Shown here: piece after piece, positions 51,907 to 61,988 of the stretch
Numbering within the stretch: the stretch's first letter is position 1
Layout of the letters: the number at the start of each line of letters is the position of its first letter
Assembly (NCBI RefSeq): GCF_004770145.1
Contig: NZ_RQFW01000019.1
Coordinates: 310,001 to 374,000, forward strand
From: Leptospira bourretii
GTDB lineage: Bacteria > Spirochaetota > Leptospiria > Leptospirales > Leptospiraceae
Length of the DNA: 64,000 nucleotides
Direction of reading: 5' to 3'
The notes under the pieces: model-generated
Database searches by the model: none
What the model was told of the DNA's origin: nothing
The model's input: only the letters and a program-made list of their open reading frames with translations
Translations under genes and position numbers: made by a program

Positions 51907-52896
51907 CTATAAGTTCTTTATCATCTTTTTAAGATCTTCGACAGACAACCATTCGTTGTTTTTTCCACTATTGTATTGAAAACCTTCCTTACAATATTTC
52001 CCTTTAAAATGGGTCAGAAATTCTTTTATTTCCCACTTCGGTGTAAATGACGGAAGAATGACAAAATATTTTTCAAACTCCAAAGTGCTGAGTGCATCGG
52101 TTTCGGTAATCATTTCTTCGTGTAACTTTTCGCCTGGACGAATCCCAACGATCCTTGTTTCAATTCCGGGTGCCACTGCCTCAGCAACGTCGAGAATTCT
52201 GTAACTTGGAATTTTTGGTACAAAGATCTCTCCTCCCCACATATTCTCCATTGCATAAAATACTAAATCCACACCTTCATCTAAAGTGATGTTAAATCGA
52301 GTCATTTCAGGGTGAGTGATTGGTAAAAAACCTTTCTCTTTGTGTTTTTGAAAAAACGGAATCACCGATCCTCGAGATCCCATCACATTTCCATACCTGA
52401 CAACGGAGAACTTAATATCATGATTTCCTTTATATAAGTTAGCAGCAATAAACAGTTTATCACTGCATAACTTGGTGGCACCATATAAATTAATTGGTGC
52501 AGCAGCCTTGTCAGTCGAAAGTGCAACCACATTTTTTACACCTTTTTCAATACAAGCCTCAATTAAATTCTGTGCACCTAACACATTTGTTTTGATTGCT
52601 TCAAATGGATTGTATTCTGCTGCTGGGACTTGTTTCAGAGCAGCGGCATGAATTACAGTATCAATCCCTTCCAAAGCATATAGTAGCCGAGATTTATCTC
52701 TGACATCACCAATAAAAAACCGAATTTGCGGATATTCATCGCTTGGAAATTCAAGAGACATCTCATACTGTTTCAATTCATCGCGAGAAAAAACAACAAT
52801 ACGTTTTACGTCTGGATATGCTTGAATTAATCTTAGTATAAATCTTTTCCCAAAAGATCCCGTCCCACCAGTTACTAGTATCGATTTTACACTCAT
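51907..52896 (-). CDS. pseB: UDP-N-acetylglucosamine 4,6-dehydratase (inverting)
   Basis: 329 residues. The first step to pseudaminic acid: dehydration at C4/C6 with C5 epimerisation. Features are the Rossmann motif VTGGTGSFGKRF (9-19), STDKAAAPINLYGATK with Tyr138 and Lys142, RYGNVMGSRGSVIPFF, and GEKLHEEMITETD. The GTGSFGK form and the short length separate inverting PseB/FlaA1 enzymes from retaining membrane-bound dehydratases of the PglF type. It is the head of the pse block, 14 bases after fcl. Confidence 0.94.
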   Translation of the reverse strand: MSVKSILVTGGTGSFGKRFILRLIQAYPDVKRIVVFSRDELKQYEMSLEFPSDEYPQIRFFIGDVRDKSRLLYALEGIDTVIHAAALKQVPAAEYNPFEAIKTNVLGAQNLIEACIEKGVKNVVALSTDKAAAPINLYGATKLCSDKLFIAANLYKGNHDIKFSVVRYGNVMGSRGSVIPFFQKHKEKGFLPITHPEMTRFNITLDEGVDLVFYAMENMWGGEIFVPKIPSYRILDVAEAVAPGIETRIVGIRPGEKLHEEMITETDALSTLEFEKYFVILPSFTPKWEIKEFLTHFKGKYCKEGFQYNSGKNNEWLSVEDLKKMIKNL

Positions 52897-52909
52897 ATTT
52901 TTCCCTTTT

Positions 52910-53866
52910 TTACCTTTCTACTCCACCATTCAAAAGGAAATCATCATATGCTAATTTGATCCCTTCTCTTAACTCAACTTCATGTTTCCAACCCATTCGA
53001 TGTAATTTCGAAACATCCAATAATTTTCTTGGAGTTCCATCGGGTTTGGTCAAATCGAAAGTCAATTTCCCTTGATAACCAACAACATCTTTTAGTGTTT
53101 CAGCAAGTTCCCGGATACTCACTTCAATCCCGGAGCCAACATTTACGTGTTCACCACCACGGGTCTCTCGAAACTCATTATAGTTCTGCATCAAAAACAC
53201 ACAGGCTCTCGCCATATCATCCGAAAACAAAAATTCACGCAAAGGATTCCCTGTTCCCCAAATCACAACTTCAGATAGATTGTTTACTTTTGCTTCATGA
53301 AACCTTCGGAGAAGCGCCGGCAAAACATGGGAATTTTGTGGATGATAATTATCTCCTGGCCCATAAAGGTTTGTGGGCATCACAGAGAAAAACTCTGTTC
53401 CGTATTGTCTGTTATAACTTTGACACATAACAATACCTGCAATTTTAGCAACGGCATACGGTTCATTCGTTGGTTCCAACTTTCCATCTAACAGTTGCCC
53501 TTCGTCCATAGGTTGTTTTGCAAATTTTGGATAAATACAAGAGGATCCAAGAAAACACAACTTTTTCCCTTCGTAACGATAAGTTGCATCAATGATATTG
53601 TTTTGGATCTGTAGGTTAGAAAATATGAATTCTGCTGGATAGGTATCATTCGCATGAATCCCTCCTACTTTTGCAGCTGCCAAAAAAACATACTCCGGTC
53701 TTTCTGCTTCAAAAAACTGGTTCACCTCAGACTGATTGGTTAGGTCGAGTTCCTTCCTGGTTCTACCAATCACATTCGAAAAACCTTGTCGATTCAATAC
53801 TCGAACAAGGGCTGAACCTACCAAACCTTTGTGACCTGCGACATATATTTTAGAATTTTTATTCAT
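52910..53866 (-). CDS. fcl: GDP-L-fucose synthase
   Basis: 318 residues, typical length. GDP-4-keto-6-deoxymannose is epimerised at C3/C5 and reduced to GDP-L-fucose. The nucleotide motif is [14 protein letters not shown] (9-22), [13 protein letters not shown] carries the catalytic serine and cysteine, and Tyr137-x-x-x-Lys141 lies in [34 protein letters not shown] and [19 protein letters not shown] are diagnostic. Its substrate needs GDP-mannose 4,6-dehydratase (Gmd), which is not in the window, so Gmd must lie elsewhere or the enzyme acts on another substrate. It lies 40 bases after rmlB. Confidence 0.92.
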   Translation of the reverse strand: MNKNSKIYVAGHKGLVGSALVRVLNRQGFSNVIGRTRKELDLTNQSEVNQFFEAERPEYVFLAAAKVGGIHANDTYPAEFIFSNLQIQNNIIDATYRYEGKKLCFLGSSCIYPKFAKQPMDEGQLLDGKLEPTNEPYAVAKIAGIVMCQSYNRQYGTEFFSVMPTNLYGPGDNYHPQNSHVLPALLRRFHEAKVNNLSEVVIWGTGNPLREFLFSDDMARACVFLMQNYNEFRETRGGEHVNVGSGIEVSIRELAETLKDVVGYQGKLTFDLTKPDGTPRKLLDVSKLHRMGWKHEVELREGIKLAYDDFLLNGGVER

Positions 53867-53906
53867 AACGATATTTTACTGATCCCATATTAAATTGTTT
53901 TGTTAT

Positions 53907-54932
53907 TTAATTCGAATTGTATTTTGAAATGTACCAATGGATGGTCTTCAATATTCCCGTTGAAAATGTTTCTTCAGGACTCCAGTTCAATTTATCCTTC
54001 ATCTTTGTTGCATCGATAGCATAACGTTTGTCATGCCCCGGCCTATCAGAAACATAAGTGATTAGCTCGGAATAACTTTTACCGTTTTTTCTAGGTTTTA
54101 ATTGATCCAAATGCCCACAAATAATAGAAACAACTTGGTTATTCGTCAACTCATTGTTCCCACCGATATTGTAAGTTTCACCGGGCAACCCAGTCGCCAA
54201 AACTCTCTCAATTCCTTTTGCATGGTCCAAAACAAAAAGCCAATCACGAATATTAGTCCCTGTTCCATAGATCGGAATATTTTTTTCAGCTAATGCGTTT
54301 CGAATGATGGTGGGAATTAGTTTTTCATCATGTTGTTTGGGGCCATAATTGTTAGAACAATTGGTAATCATCACTGGCAAACCATAGGTATGAAAATAAC
54401 TACGCACCAAATGATCGGATGATGCCTTACTAGCGCTATAAGGAGAGTTCGGTTGGTAAGGAGAAGATTCAGTAAAGTAACCTTCTTCTCCTAAGGAACC
54501 AAATACTTCATCTGTTGAGATATGTATGAATTTTGCGTTTTTAAATTCTTCTTTGATTTGAAATGGCGAAAAAAACCAAGTTGTATATGCTTTTTGCAAT
54601 AATTGAAATGTACCAATGATGTTTGTTTCTAAAAAGATCTTTGGGTTATTGATGGAATTATCAACATGACTTTCCGCAGCAAAATGAATCACCGTATCAA
54701 AAGAATGTTCTACAAATAAATTGTCTAAAATTTGCGGATCACAGATATCACCTTTCACGAACTTGTGGCGACTGTTCTCCGATACTTCAGAAAGATTTTC
54801 CAAATTCCCCGCATAAGTTAATTTATCCAAACTAACGATGAAGGCATCTTTATATAAATTTAATAAATAAGGAACAAAATTGGAACCGATAAAACCAGCG
54901 GAACCTGTGACTAAAATCTTTTTTTGGGCCAT
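53907..54932 (-). CDS. rfbB: dTDP-glucose 4,6-dehydratase
   Basis: 341 residues. It forms dTDP-4-keto-6-deoxyglucose with bound NAD. ILVTGSAGFIGSNFV (6-20), IHISTDEVFGSLGEEG with Thr140-Asp141-Glu142, and YSASKASSD with Tyr165 and Lys169 give the full catalytic set, and DRPGHDKRYAID near residue 295 is diagnostic for RmlB. It starts immediately after the rmlA stop. With no rmlD in the window, its product probably goes mainly to FdtA/FdtB rather than rhamnose (inference). Confidence 0.95.
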   Translation of the reverse strand: MAQKKILVTGSAGFIGSNFVPYLLNLYKDAFIVSLDKLTYAGNLENLSEVSENSRHKFVKGDICDPQILDNLFVEHSFDTVIHFAAESHVDNSINNPKIFLETNIIGTFQLLQKAYTTWFFSPFQIKEEFKNAKFIHISTDEVFGSLGEEGYFTESSPYQPNSPYSASKASSDHLVRSYFHTYGLPVMITNCSNNYGPKQHDEKLIPTIIRNALAEKNIPIYGTGTNIRDWLFVLDHAKGIERVLATGLPGETYNIGGNNELTNNQVVSIICGHLDQLKPRKNGKSYSELITYVSDRPGHDKRYAIDATKMKDKLNWSPEETFSTGILKTIHWYISKYNSN

Positions 54933-55817
54933 TTAATTCTCTGCTGCGCCTACAATGTCCCAAAGATAGGAGCCATATTGATTTTTTTGATTGAGGATCG
55001 CGTGTTTTTTAAGTGTTTCAAGTGAAATAAAATTCTTTCGGTAGGCAATTTCTTCCAAACAAGCAATTTTAAGCCCCTGTCTTTTTTCAATGACTTCAAT
55101 GAAGTTAGATGCTTCCAAAAGACTATCGTAAGTTCCTGTATCCAACCAAGCAAACCCACGACCAAGCATCTTACACTTAAGTCTTGATTCCGATAAATAC
55201 AAAAGATTGAGAGAAGTAATTTCAAGTTCACCTCTTCCCGATGGTAACACTTTTTTTGCATGTTTGACTACATCTTTCGGGTAAAAGTAAAGTCCCACAA
55301 CGGCAATATTACTTTTAGGATTTGCCGGTTTCTCTTCTAAAGAAATAACATTCATCTCCTTATCAAGTTCTGCAACACCATACCTTTCTGGATCTTTTAC
55401 ATTATAACCGTAAACGACAGCTTTTTTTGATTCCTTCACTTCCGTAATTGTTTCCGACAATAACTGAATCAAACCGTCTCCATAAAAAATATTATCACCC
55501 AGCACCAAACAAACATCTTCCTCTTCGATAAACTCTTCTCCCAATAAAAATGCTTGGGCCAGTCCATCCGGCGAAGGTTGAATTTTGTATTGGATTTTAA
55601 TTCCTAAATCACTCCCGTCTCCAAATAAATCTTCAAATCTCTTTGTGTCATTTGGAGTAGAGATGATGAGAATATCTCGAATCCCAGCTAACATTAAAAC
55701 TGATAGTGGGTAGTATATCATTGGTTTATCATATACAGGAAGTAGTTGTTTCACAACTCCCCTTGTCAGTGGATACAACCTGGTTCCAGAACCGCCTGCG
55801 AGTATAATGCCTTTCAA
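54933..55817 (-). CDS. rfbA: Glucose-1-phosphate thymidylyltransferase
   Basis: 294 residues, the usual RmlA length. The nucleotide motif [51 protein letters not shown] and [18 protein letters not shown] are diagnostic. It makes dTDP-glucose, the entry to dTDP-deoxy sugars. The start is TTG at 55817, which overlaps the regulator's stop as TTGA and has GGAGG seven bases upstream. This start gives exactly the conserved N-terminus KGIILAGG. Confidence 0.95.
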   Translation of the reverse strand: MKGIILAGGSGTRLYPLTRGVVKQLLPVYDKPMIYYPLSVLMLAGIRDILIISTPNDTKRFEDLFGDGSDLGIKIQYKIQPSPDGLAQAFLLGEEFIEEEDVCLVLGDNIFYGDGLIQLLSETITEVKESKKAVVYGYNVKDPERYGVAELDKEMNVISLEEKPANPKSNIAVVGLYFYPKDVVKHAKKVLPSGRGELEITSLNLLYLSESRLKCKMLGRGFAWLDTGTYDSLLEASNFIEVIEKRQGLKIACLEEIAYRKNFISLETLKKHAILNQKNQYGSYLWDIVGAAEN

Positions 55818-56200
55818 CCTAATTCCTCCGCAATATCACCTAACTTTTCTACTTCGGTTCGCAGAGCTTCATATTCTCTTTTTTTGATCTCATAGAAATG
55901 AAGTGTCATCCTTGCCTTTTCTTCTATCCCGCGAGGAGTGAGAAGGTATGTATAAGAAAGTTTATTTTTATTATTTCGAAAGTTATTCATTTTGATAAGA
56001 CCCTTATCCAAAAAGGCTTTCAAAATATAATTCACCTTACCTAAACTAAGACCCAAAACATCAGAGGCATCCCTTTGCGATAAATGAGGATTTTCCTCAA
56101 GTAATTGCAAAAGTTTTAGGTGGTGGTCATTGTATTGGAAATTTTCTTTCATGAAAGGAAATGTTCCCGAACGGGAGCTTCGATGACTTTCGGTAGGCAT
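55814..56200 (-). CDS. MarR-type EPS-associated transcriptional regulator
   Basis: 128 residues from ATG at 56200, which has AGGGGG seven bases upstream. An internal ATG at 56152 gives 112 residues, closer to the family's usual size, so the start is not settled. The winged helix shows in [39 protein letters not shown] and [19 protein letters not shown], followed by a coiled C-terminal helix. This matches the EPS-associated MarR family that heads polysaccharide loci in Leptospira and other bacteria. It is the first gene of the locus, overlaps rmlA by TTGA and lies behind two dyads that may be its own operators. Confidence 0.85.
   Translation of the reverse strand: MPTESHRSSRSGTFPFMKENFQYNDHHLKLLQLLEENPHLSQRDASDVLGLSLGKVNYILKAFLDKGLIKMNNFRNNKNKLSYTYLLTPRGIEEKARMTLHFYEIKKREYEALRTEVEKLGDIAEELG
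55825..55829 (-). promoter_or_regulatory. Ribosome-binding site for the TTG start of rmlA
   Basis: GGAGG on the minus strand, seven bases before TTG at 55817, inside the 3' end of the regulator gene. It supports a non-ATG start for the first biosynthetic gene. Confidence 0.7.
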
Positions 56201-56226
56201 AGCTCCGCCCCCTGAGTCCCAGCCAT

Positions 56227-56261
56227 TTTACAAAATGTGTTCAGGTTTTGAACAAGGTCAA
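56227..56261 (-). promoter_or_regulatory. Putative main promoter of the O-antigen locus
   Basis: Two overlapping readings on the minus strand: TTGACC (56256-56261) with a poor -10 17-18 bases on, or TTGTTC with TGTAAA (56227-56232) after 17 bases. The second gives a start near 56220 and a 20-base leader to the ATG at 56200. Both overlap the dyads at 56238-56254 and 56268-56286. Confidence 0.4.
56238..56254. promoter_or_regulatory. Operator-like dyad 2
   Basis: TGTTCA and TGAACA arms with a five-base centre, placed within the spacer/-10 side of the promoter in front of the MarR-type gene. The half-site TGTTCA is shared with the dyad at 56268-56286. Confidence 0.55.
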
Positions 56262-56267
56262 GAAAAA

Positions 56268-56286
56268 ATGTTCATTTCATGAACAT
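56268..56286. promoter_or_regulatory. Operator-like dyad 1 (perfect 8-bp arms)
   Basis: ATGTTCAT and ATGAACAT arms with a three-base centre, just upstream of the TTGACC box. Together with the second dyad it is the most regular sequence in this gap and a natural candidate site for the adjacent regulator. Confidence 0.6.
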
Positions 56287-56316
56287 GAATCCTCGAATTC
56301 CGTTAAAAAAAGGAAA

Positions 56317-56331
56317 AATCTTTTATAGATT
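56317..56331 (-). terminator. Weak hairpin with T-run
   Basis: AATCT-ATAAA-AGATT followed by TTT and a later run of seven T on the minus strand, about 30 bases after the membrane-protein gene ending at 56362. The stem is A/T-rich, so termination would be inefficient; it may separate that gene from the O-antigen locus. Confidence 0.3.
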
Positions 56332-56361
56332 GAAGCCATAACCTTTGTTTGGGTTAACACT

Positions 56362-57153
56362 TTAGTTAGGTTCCAGGTATTTGATTCCGACTCTTATGAA
56401 CCAAACAAATCCAACAAAAAACCAAAGAATGGGGATCACAAAGGAAATCAAAAGAAACAATTGCTTTGTGCTCTGAAAATACCATTCCTTAGATTCATAT
56501 AACCTAAGCCAGGTGATCTGTCCTTTTTGAATCTCTGGATAGTTTAAAATCCATTCTAAAGTAAGTTCTTTTAAATCTTCGGTTTCAGGGAGAACGATTG
56601 CAAACTTCGGGATTAAATTTTCATTTTGCCACTGATGAAATCGATATAAGTTATCTTCAATCGCCAAAAATCTAATGCTTTCGTTTGGTTCAGCTTTATT
56701 AATCATAGGAATCAAAACAAAATGTTCTGTATGGCTATTGTCTCTCCCCTTTATGTCTTTGGATTTGTGTTGAAATGATTTTGAAACCATCCATTTTGGT
56801 TCAAAAACAAACCCCTCTAGTTCTAAACAACATACTCCAGGAACTACTTTGTTTTTTTGAATCAAATCGATGTTTCTTTCTGATAAAAGGATGTATTTTA
56901 GAATAGAAATCTCGTCTCGAAAAACCATTTGTGTGGCTAAAATGCAAATGGATGACAACACAATGATCTCTTTCCACTGCCTTGCAAAAAAACATGCCAA
57001 CAATGTTAAGAACAAAAAAAGAACCATCGCCAAACCGAGAGAAACGTAAAAATCAAAATGAATCCAAAGCGGGAAATAAAAATAAGAACAAAGGCCTAAA
57101 ATAAAAGAAAGAAAAATTACTTTTAATGGAGGCATTAAGAATTGGTTCTTCAT
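56362..57153 (-). CDS. Membrane protein of unknown function
   Basis: 263 residues, not recognised. Three hydrophobic segments occur within the first 80 residues, then an extracytoplasmic or cytoplasmic soluble domain of about 150 residues (with GVCCLELEGFVFEPKWMV), and a final membrane segment near 233-255. No enzyme motif is visible. It is the last minus-strand gene before the locus head and is divergent from the acyltransferase gene on the plus strand. ATG at 57153 has AGGG eleven bases upstream. Whether it is related to polysaccharide synthesis cannot be told. Confidence 0.6.
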   Translation of the reverse strand: MKNQFLMPPLKVIFLSFILGLCSYFYFPLWIHFDFYVSLGLAMVLFLFLTLLACFFARQWKEIIVLSSICILATQMVFRDEISILKYILLSERNIDLIQKNKVVPGVCCLELEGFVFEPKWMVSKSFQHKSKDIKGRDNSHTEHFVLIPMINKAEPNESIRFLAIEDNLYRFHQWQNENLIPKFAIVLPETEDLKELTLEWILNYPEIQKGQITWLRLYESKEWYFQSTKQLFLLISFVIPILWFFVGFVWFIRVGIKYLEPN

Positions 57154-57289
57154 TCGGATATTTCCCTGTAAAAATCTCCAACAAAGAAAATAAAAAACAA
57201 GTAGGAAAACTGACTACCGATCGGACTATTTTCAAAATTCTAATGAAAACAAACTGAACAAATCGGTATCAAAACAAACGAGTTTCCAA

Positions 57290-57318
57290 TTGACTTTTAT
57301 TGCTTAAACCACGATACC
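57290..57318 (+). promoter_or_regulatory. Putative promoter giving a leaderless message
   Basis: TTGACT (57290-57295), 17 bases, GATACC (57313-57318). Transcription would begin at about 57325, at the ATG at 57326, and no ribosome site precedes that ATG. Confidence 0.3.
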
Positions 57319-57325
57319 TATCTGA

Positions 57326-58450
57326 ATGAAACCCAAAAAACGAACGCTCGTATATGATTTCCTAATCAAATTAGTGAGTTTGGCCAAAGGAACTGTTTTC
57401 CATTCCATTGAAGAAAATTTTTCAGGCACAGAAGAACATTTGGAATCACCTTACCCAACCGCTTTACTTTGTAATCATGTTTCCGAAGCCGATGTTGTCT
57501 CTCTTTCGATTGTTTATCCAAGGCTAAGTCCCAAAATCAAAATGATCATTCCTGCAAGGGAGGATATTTTGTTACCTGGGTTTTTACAAAAGGAATTTCG
57601 CTCAAAGGGATTTTTAAAATGGGTTTTTAAGTTTATCGATGCTACAAAAATCATTCCTTTTTTATTACGTTATATTGGGGCAGCTCCCATTAAACGCCCG
57701 TTCCGTGACAATGCAAGAGAACTCATCAAATCAGGAGAACTTCGAGACAAAGTTGACAGCGAATGGACAGACCTTGTTGCTCATATCAAAAAAGGAAGAA
57801 ACTTGTTTATGTTTCCAGAGGGAACCTACAGCCATGACGGTTTTTTAAACCAAGTCAAACGTGGAGCCTACTACATCAAATCCAAAATTGACAAACTTCA
57901 TTTTAATAGTTTTACGCTTACTTATGACCACCTTTCCTATCAAAAAACAAAGTTATACATAAAATACGGAAAACCGTTTGAAATTCATAAGGAACTTCCA
58001 GCCGACCAAGTAGTGAAATTAGTAGCAGAAAAACTGGGGAAAAACTACACAGTAACACTTGGAAACCTAACATCATTTATCCTATTAAAATTTGGAAAAG
58101 AAACAAAAATCAAAAAACACCAATTGATTGAACTCATCCTCAAACTTAAAAAACAAATCGAATCAACGTTTCCTGAAATCACAATTGCTTCCGAATTAAA
58201 AAAAGAAACGATTCAAATCCAATTGGAATCTATATTCTCCAAACTAAAAACTATCAAACTCATTGATTGGGAAGAAGAAACCATCCATACCAAAGAGATT
58301 CTCTATCATATTCCTAAATCAATACACAATTTAAAAAAATCGAATATAGTGATGTATCATAGAAATCAACTCACAGCCCACCTGCAACATTTAGAGGATG
58401 TTTGGAATGGGATCTTTACAAACCAAGGAGCTACAAATGAAACCACTTAA
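57326..58450 (+). CDS. 1-acyl-sn-glycerol-3-phosphate acyltransferase-like protein
   Basis: 374 residues, longer than simple PlsC proteins (about 240). The acyltransferase motifs are present: CNHVSEADVV (HX4D) near residue 50 and LFMFPEGTYSHDG near 165, with AAPIKRPFRDNARELI as the intermediate block. The last ~140 residues are charged and helical (IKKHQLIELILKLKKQIES) and have no match I recognise. It probably acylates a lysophospholipid or related acceptor at the inner membrane. It overlaps the lipoprotein gene that follows. ATG at 57326 has no ribosome site. Confidence 0.82.
   Translation: MKPKKRTLVYDFLIKLVSLAKGTVFHSIEENFSGTEEHLESPYPTALLCNHVSEADVVSLSIVYPRLSPKIKMIIPAREDILLPGFLQKEFRSKGFLKWVFKFIDATKIIPFLLRYIGAAPIKRPFRDNARELIKSGELRDKVDSEWTDLVAHIKKGRNLFMFPEGTYSHDGFLNQVKRGAYYIKSKIDKLHFNSFTLTYDHLSYQKTKLYIKYGKPFEIHKELPADQVVKLVAEKLGKNYTVTLGNLTSFILLKFGKETKIKKHQLIELILKLKKQIESTFPEITIASELKKETIQIQLESIFSKLKTIKLIDWEEETIHTKEILYHIPKSIHNLKKSNIVMYHRNQLTAHLQHLEDVWNGIFTNQGATNETT
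58425..58430 (+). promoter_or_regulatory. Ribosome-binding site of the small lipoprotein gene
   Basis: AAGGAG, six bases before ATG at 58437. It decides this start over an upstream in-frame ATG at 58398 that would lie deeper inside the acyltransferase gene. Confidence 0.65.
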
Positions 58451-58631
58451 ACCCATACGCATTGTTTTGTTATTTTCTTTCTTTTTTGTTGGTTGTGGGA
58501 CCATCTCACGGGGTTGTGCCAAATATTTTGGTTATGATGAGGTTTGTGTGGACGGAGTCAAATACATTCAATTCACTTCTGGTGCGAGTGTAAAATACAA
58601 TCCAGATGGAACGATTGCCACTTGCCGCTAA
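58437..58631 (+). CDS. Small putative lipoprotein, 64 residues
   Basis: The start at ATG 58437 is fixed by AAGGAG and overlaps the end of the acyltransferase gene. The N-terminus MKPLKPIRIVLLFSFFFVGC is a signal peptide ending in a spirochaete-style lipobox (FVGC, Cys20), so the mature lipoprotein would be only 45 residues: CGTISRGCAKYFGYDE and VKYNPDGTIATCR with further cysteines that may form a disulfide. Function unknown. Confidence 0.65.
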   Translation: MKPLKPIRIVLLFSFFFVGCGTISRGCAKYFGYDEVCVDGVKYIQFTSGASVKYNPDGTIATCR

Positions 58632-58640
58632 ACAAAACAA

Positions 58641-59471
58641 CTAAACTTCGTGATTGGTTCTATTTCTAGTGACTTCCCACAGTAAAATGGAACCGGCACA
58701 AGCAACATTGAGGGAATTAACGACTCCTCGCATCGGAATTTTAAGAATCAAATCACAAAGGGATTGTAAGTGAACACTCATCCCTTTGGCCTCATTCCCA
58801 AGAATTAATAATACAGGACTTTTGATATTGGTTTTTTCCAAAGATTCTTTTCCAAGAGAATCTGAACCTATCACTTGGAGATTACATCGATCCTTTTCTT
58901 TTTTTAAAAACATTTCCAAAGAAGCAACAGATTCTAAAAATACCAACTTGGTATGAAAGATACTGCCTAAACTTGCTCTTAAAACTTTCGGATCATATAC
59001 ATCAATTGAATGTCCGAGAACAAAAACAGTATCCACTTGGAAAGAATCAGCAGACCGAAGAATGGATCCAAAATTTCCCAAATCACTTGGTCTGTCAAAG
59101 AGGAGATAAAAAGGATGGTTGGTAGGAATTAGGTTCTGAATCTCCGTGCGTTGAATTTTGGCTGTGACAATGAGTTCTGATGGATTTTCTTTTTCGGAAA
59201 GTTCCAAAAAAAGACCAGAGCTCACCTCGAATTGTTTTGCCTTCGAATATTTTTTTAAAACAGATTCGGCCCATAAGGAAAGCTTCACTCCTTCCCTAAA
59301 TAAAATACGAGTGATTTCCCAACGAGCACCTATCAGCTGTTTAATGCATTCAGTGCCCTCAACAAAAACCTCATTCTCTTGGCTCCGTTTAGACCGGTTG
59401 GTCCTAAGAGCCAAAAGAATTTGAAATTCAGCATTCTTAACAGATATTTTGAGAGGGCGGCCCTGAGACAT
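58641..59471 (-). CDS. SpoU/TrmH family RNA 2'-O-methyltransferase
   Basis: 276 residues. The N-terminal substrate-binding domain has RSKRSQENEVFVEGTECI. The SPOUT methyltransferase domain shows motif 1 in LLFDRPSDLGNFGSILRSAD, motif 2 in VLLILGNEAKGMS and motif 3 in RGVVNSLNVACAGSILLWE, which together form the knotted SAM site. Members methylate ribose in 23S rRNA or tRNA; the exact target is unknown. It converges on the lipoprotein gene (gap of nine bases) and lies eight bases after the fadH stop. Confidence 0.9.
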   Translation of the reverse strand: MSQGRPLKISVKNAEFQILLALRTNRSKRSQENEVFVEGTECIKQLIGARWEITRILFREGVKLSLWAESVLKKYSKAKQFEVSSGLFLELSEKENPSELIVTAKIQRTEIQNLIPTNHPFYLLFDRPSDLGNFGSILRSADSFQVDTVFVLGHSIDVYDPKVLRASLGSIFHTKLVFLESVASLEMFLKKEKDRCNLQVIGSDSLGKESLEKTNIKSPVLLILGNEAKGMSVHLQSLCDLILKIPMRGVVNSLNVACAGSILLWEVTRNRTNHEV

Positions 59472-59478
59472 ATAGAAC

Positions 59479-61497
<2,019 letters not shown>

Positions 61498-61536
61498 CTA
61501 CAAGAATAGAAAATGGAAGATTTTGGCAAGATTTAC

Positions 61537-61564
61537 TTGCAATCCAATTGAGAACCGGTATAAC
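61537..61564 (+). promoter_or_regulatory. Putative promoter of the response regulator gene
   Basis: TTGCAA (61537-61542), 16 bases, TATAAC (61559-61564). Transcription would start near 61571, ten bases before GTG at 61581, consistent with that start and not with an upstream ATG at 61488. Confidence 0.38.
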
Positions 61565-61580
61565 AATCCCCGTGGCAATT

Positions 61581-61988
61581 GTGACTGAGAATAAAAATAA
61601 AAAAAATGCGATTCTATTCGTAGATGATGAATCCATAATATTAATGAGTATGAAGTCGCAGGTAAAACAACATTTTGGGGAACAATTCAAATACCTAACT
61701 GCAGACAGTGCCATAGAAGCTTGGGAGATTTTAAAAGAATTAGAGGAAGAAGGAAAATCTGTTTCGGTGATCATTTCTGACTGGTCTATGCCAGGCATGA
61801 ATGGAGATGAATTTTTAAGGAAAGTACATAAATCTTATCCAAACATCGAAAAAGTAATCATCACGGGATTTGCAGACCAAAAATCCGTAGAAAATTTAAA
61901 TTCAGAAATTGGCCCTATTACTTGTTTGAAAAAACCTTGGGATGAAGAGGAACTCATCACCACAATCACACAGGCCATTCACGACTGA
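61581..61988 (+). CDS. Single-domain response regulator (receiver only)
   Basis: 135 residues from GTG at 61581, which puts the receiver domain at the usual distance from the start; the in-frame ATG at 61488 would add 31 residues without family character and overlap the fadH start. The receiver has Asp15-Asp16, phosphoacceptor Asp67 (IISDWSMPGMNG), Thr in VIITGFA and Lys in CLKKPW. No output domain is present. It ends ten bases inside the 3' end of the convergent histidine kinase gene, a probable partner. Confidence 0.82.
   Translation: MTENKNKKNAILFVDDESIILMSMKSQVKQHFGEQFKYLTADSAIEAWEILKELEEEGKSVSVIISDWSMPGMNGDEFLRKVHKSYPNIEKVIITGFADQKSVENLNSEIGPITCLKKPWDEEELITTITQAIHD

Noticed and set aside
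56200..56215. GGCGGAGC just before the first gene of the locus resembles the ops element (GGCGGTAGCGT) of RfaH-controlled LPS operons.
   Set aside because: Only the first part matches, it coincides with the ribosome-binding region, and no RfaH/NusG-type gene is in the window.
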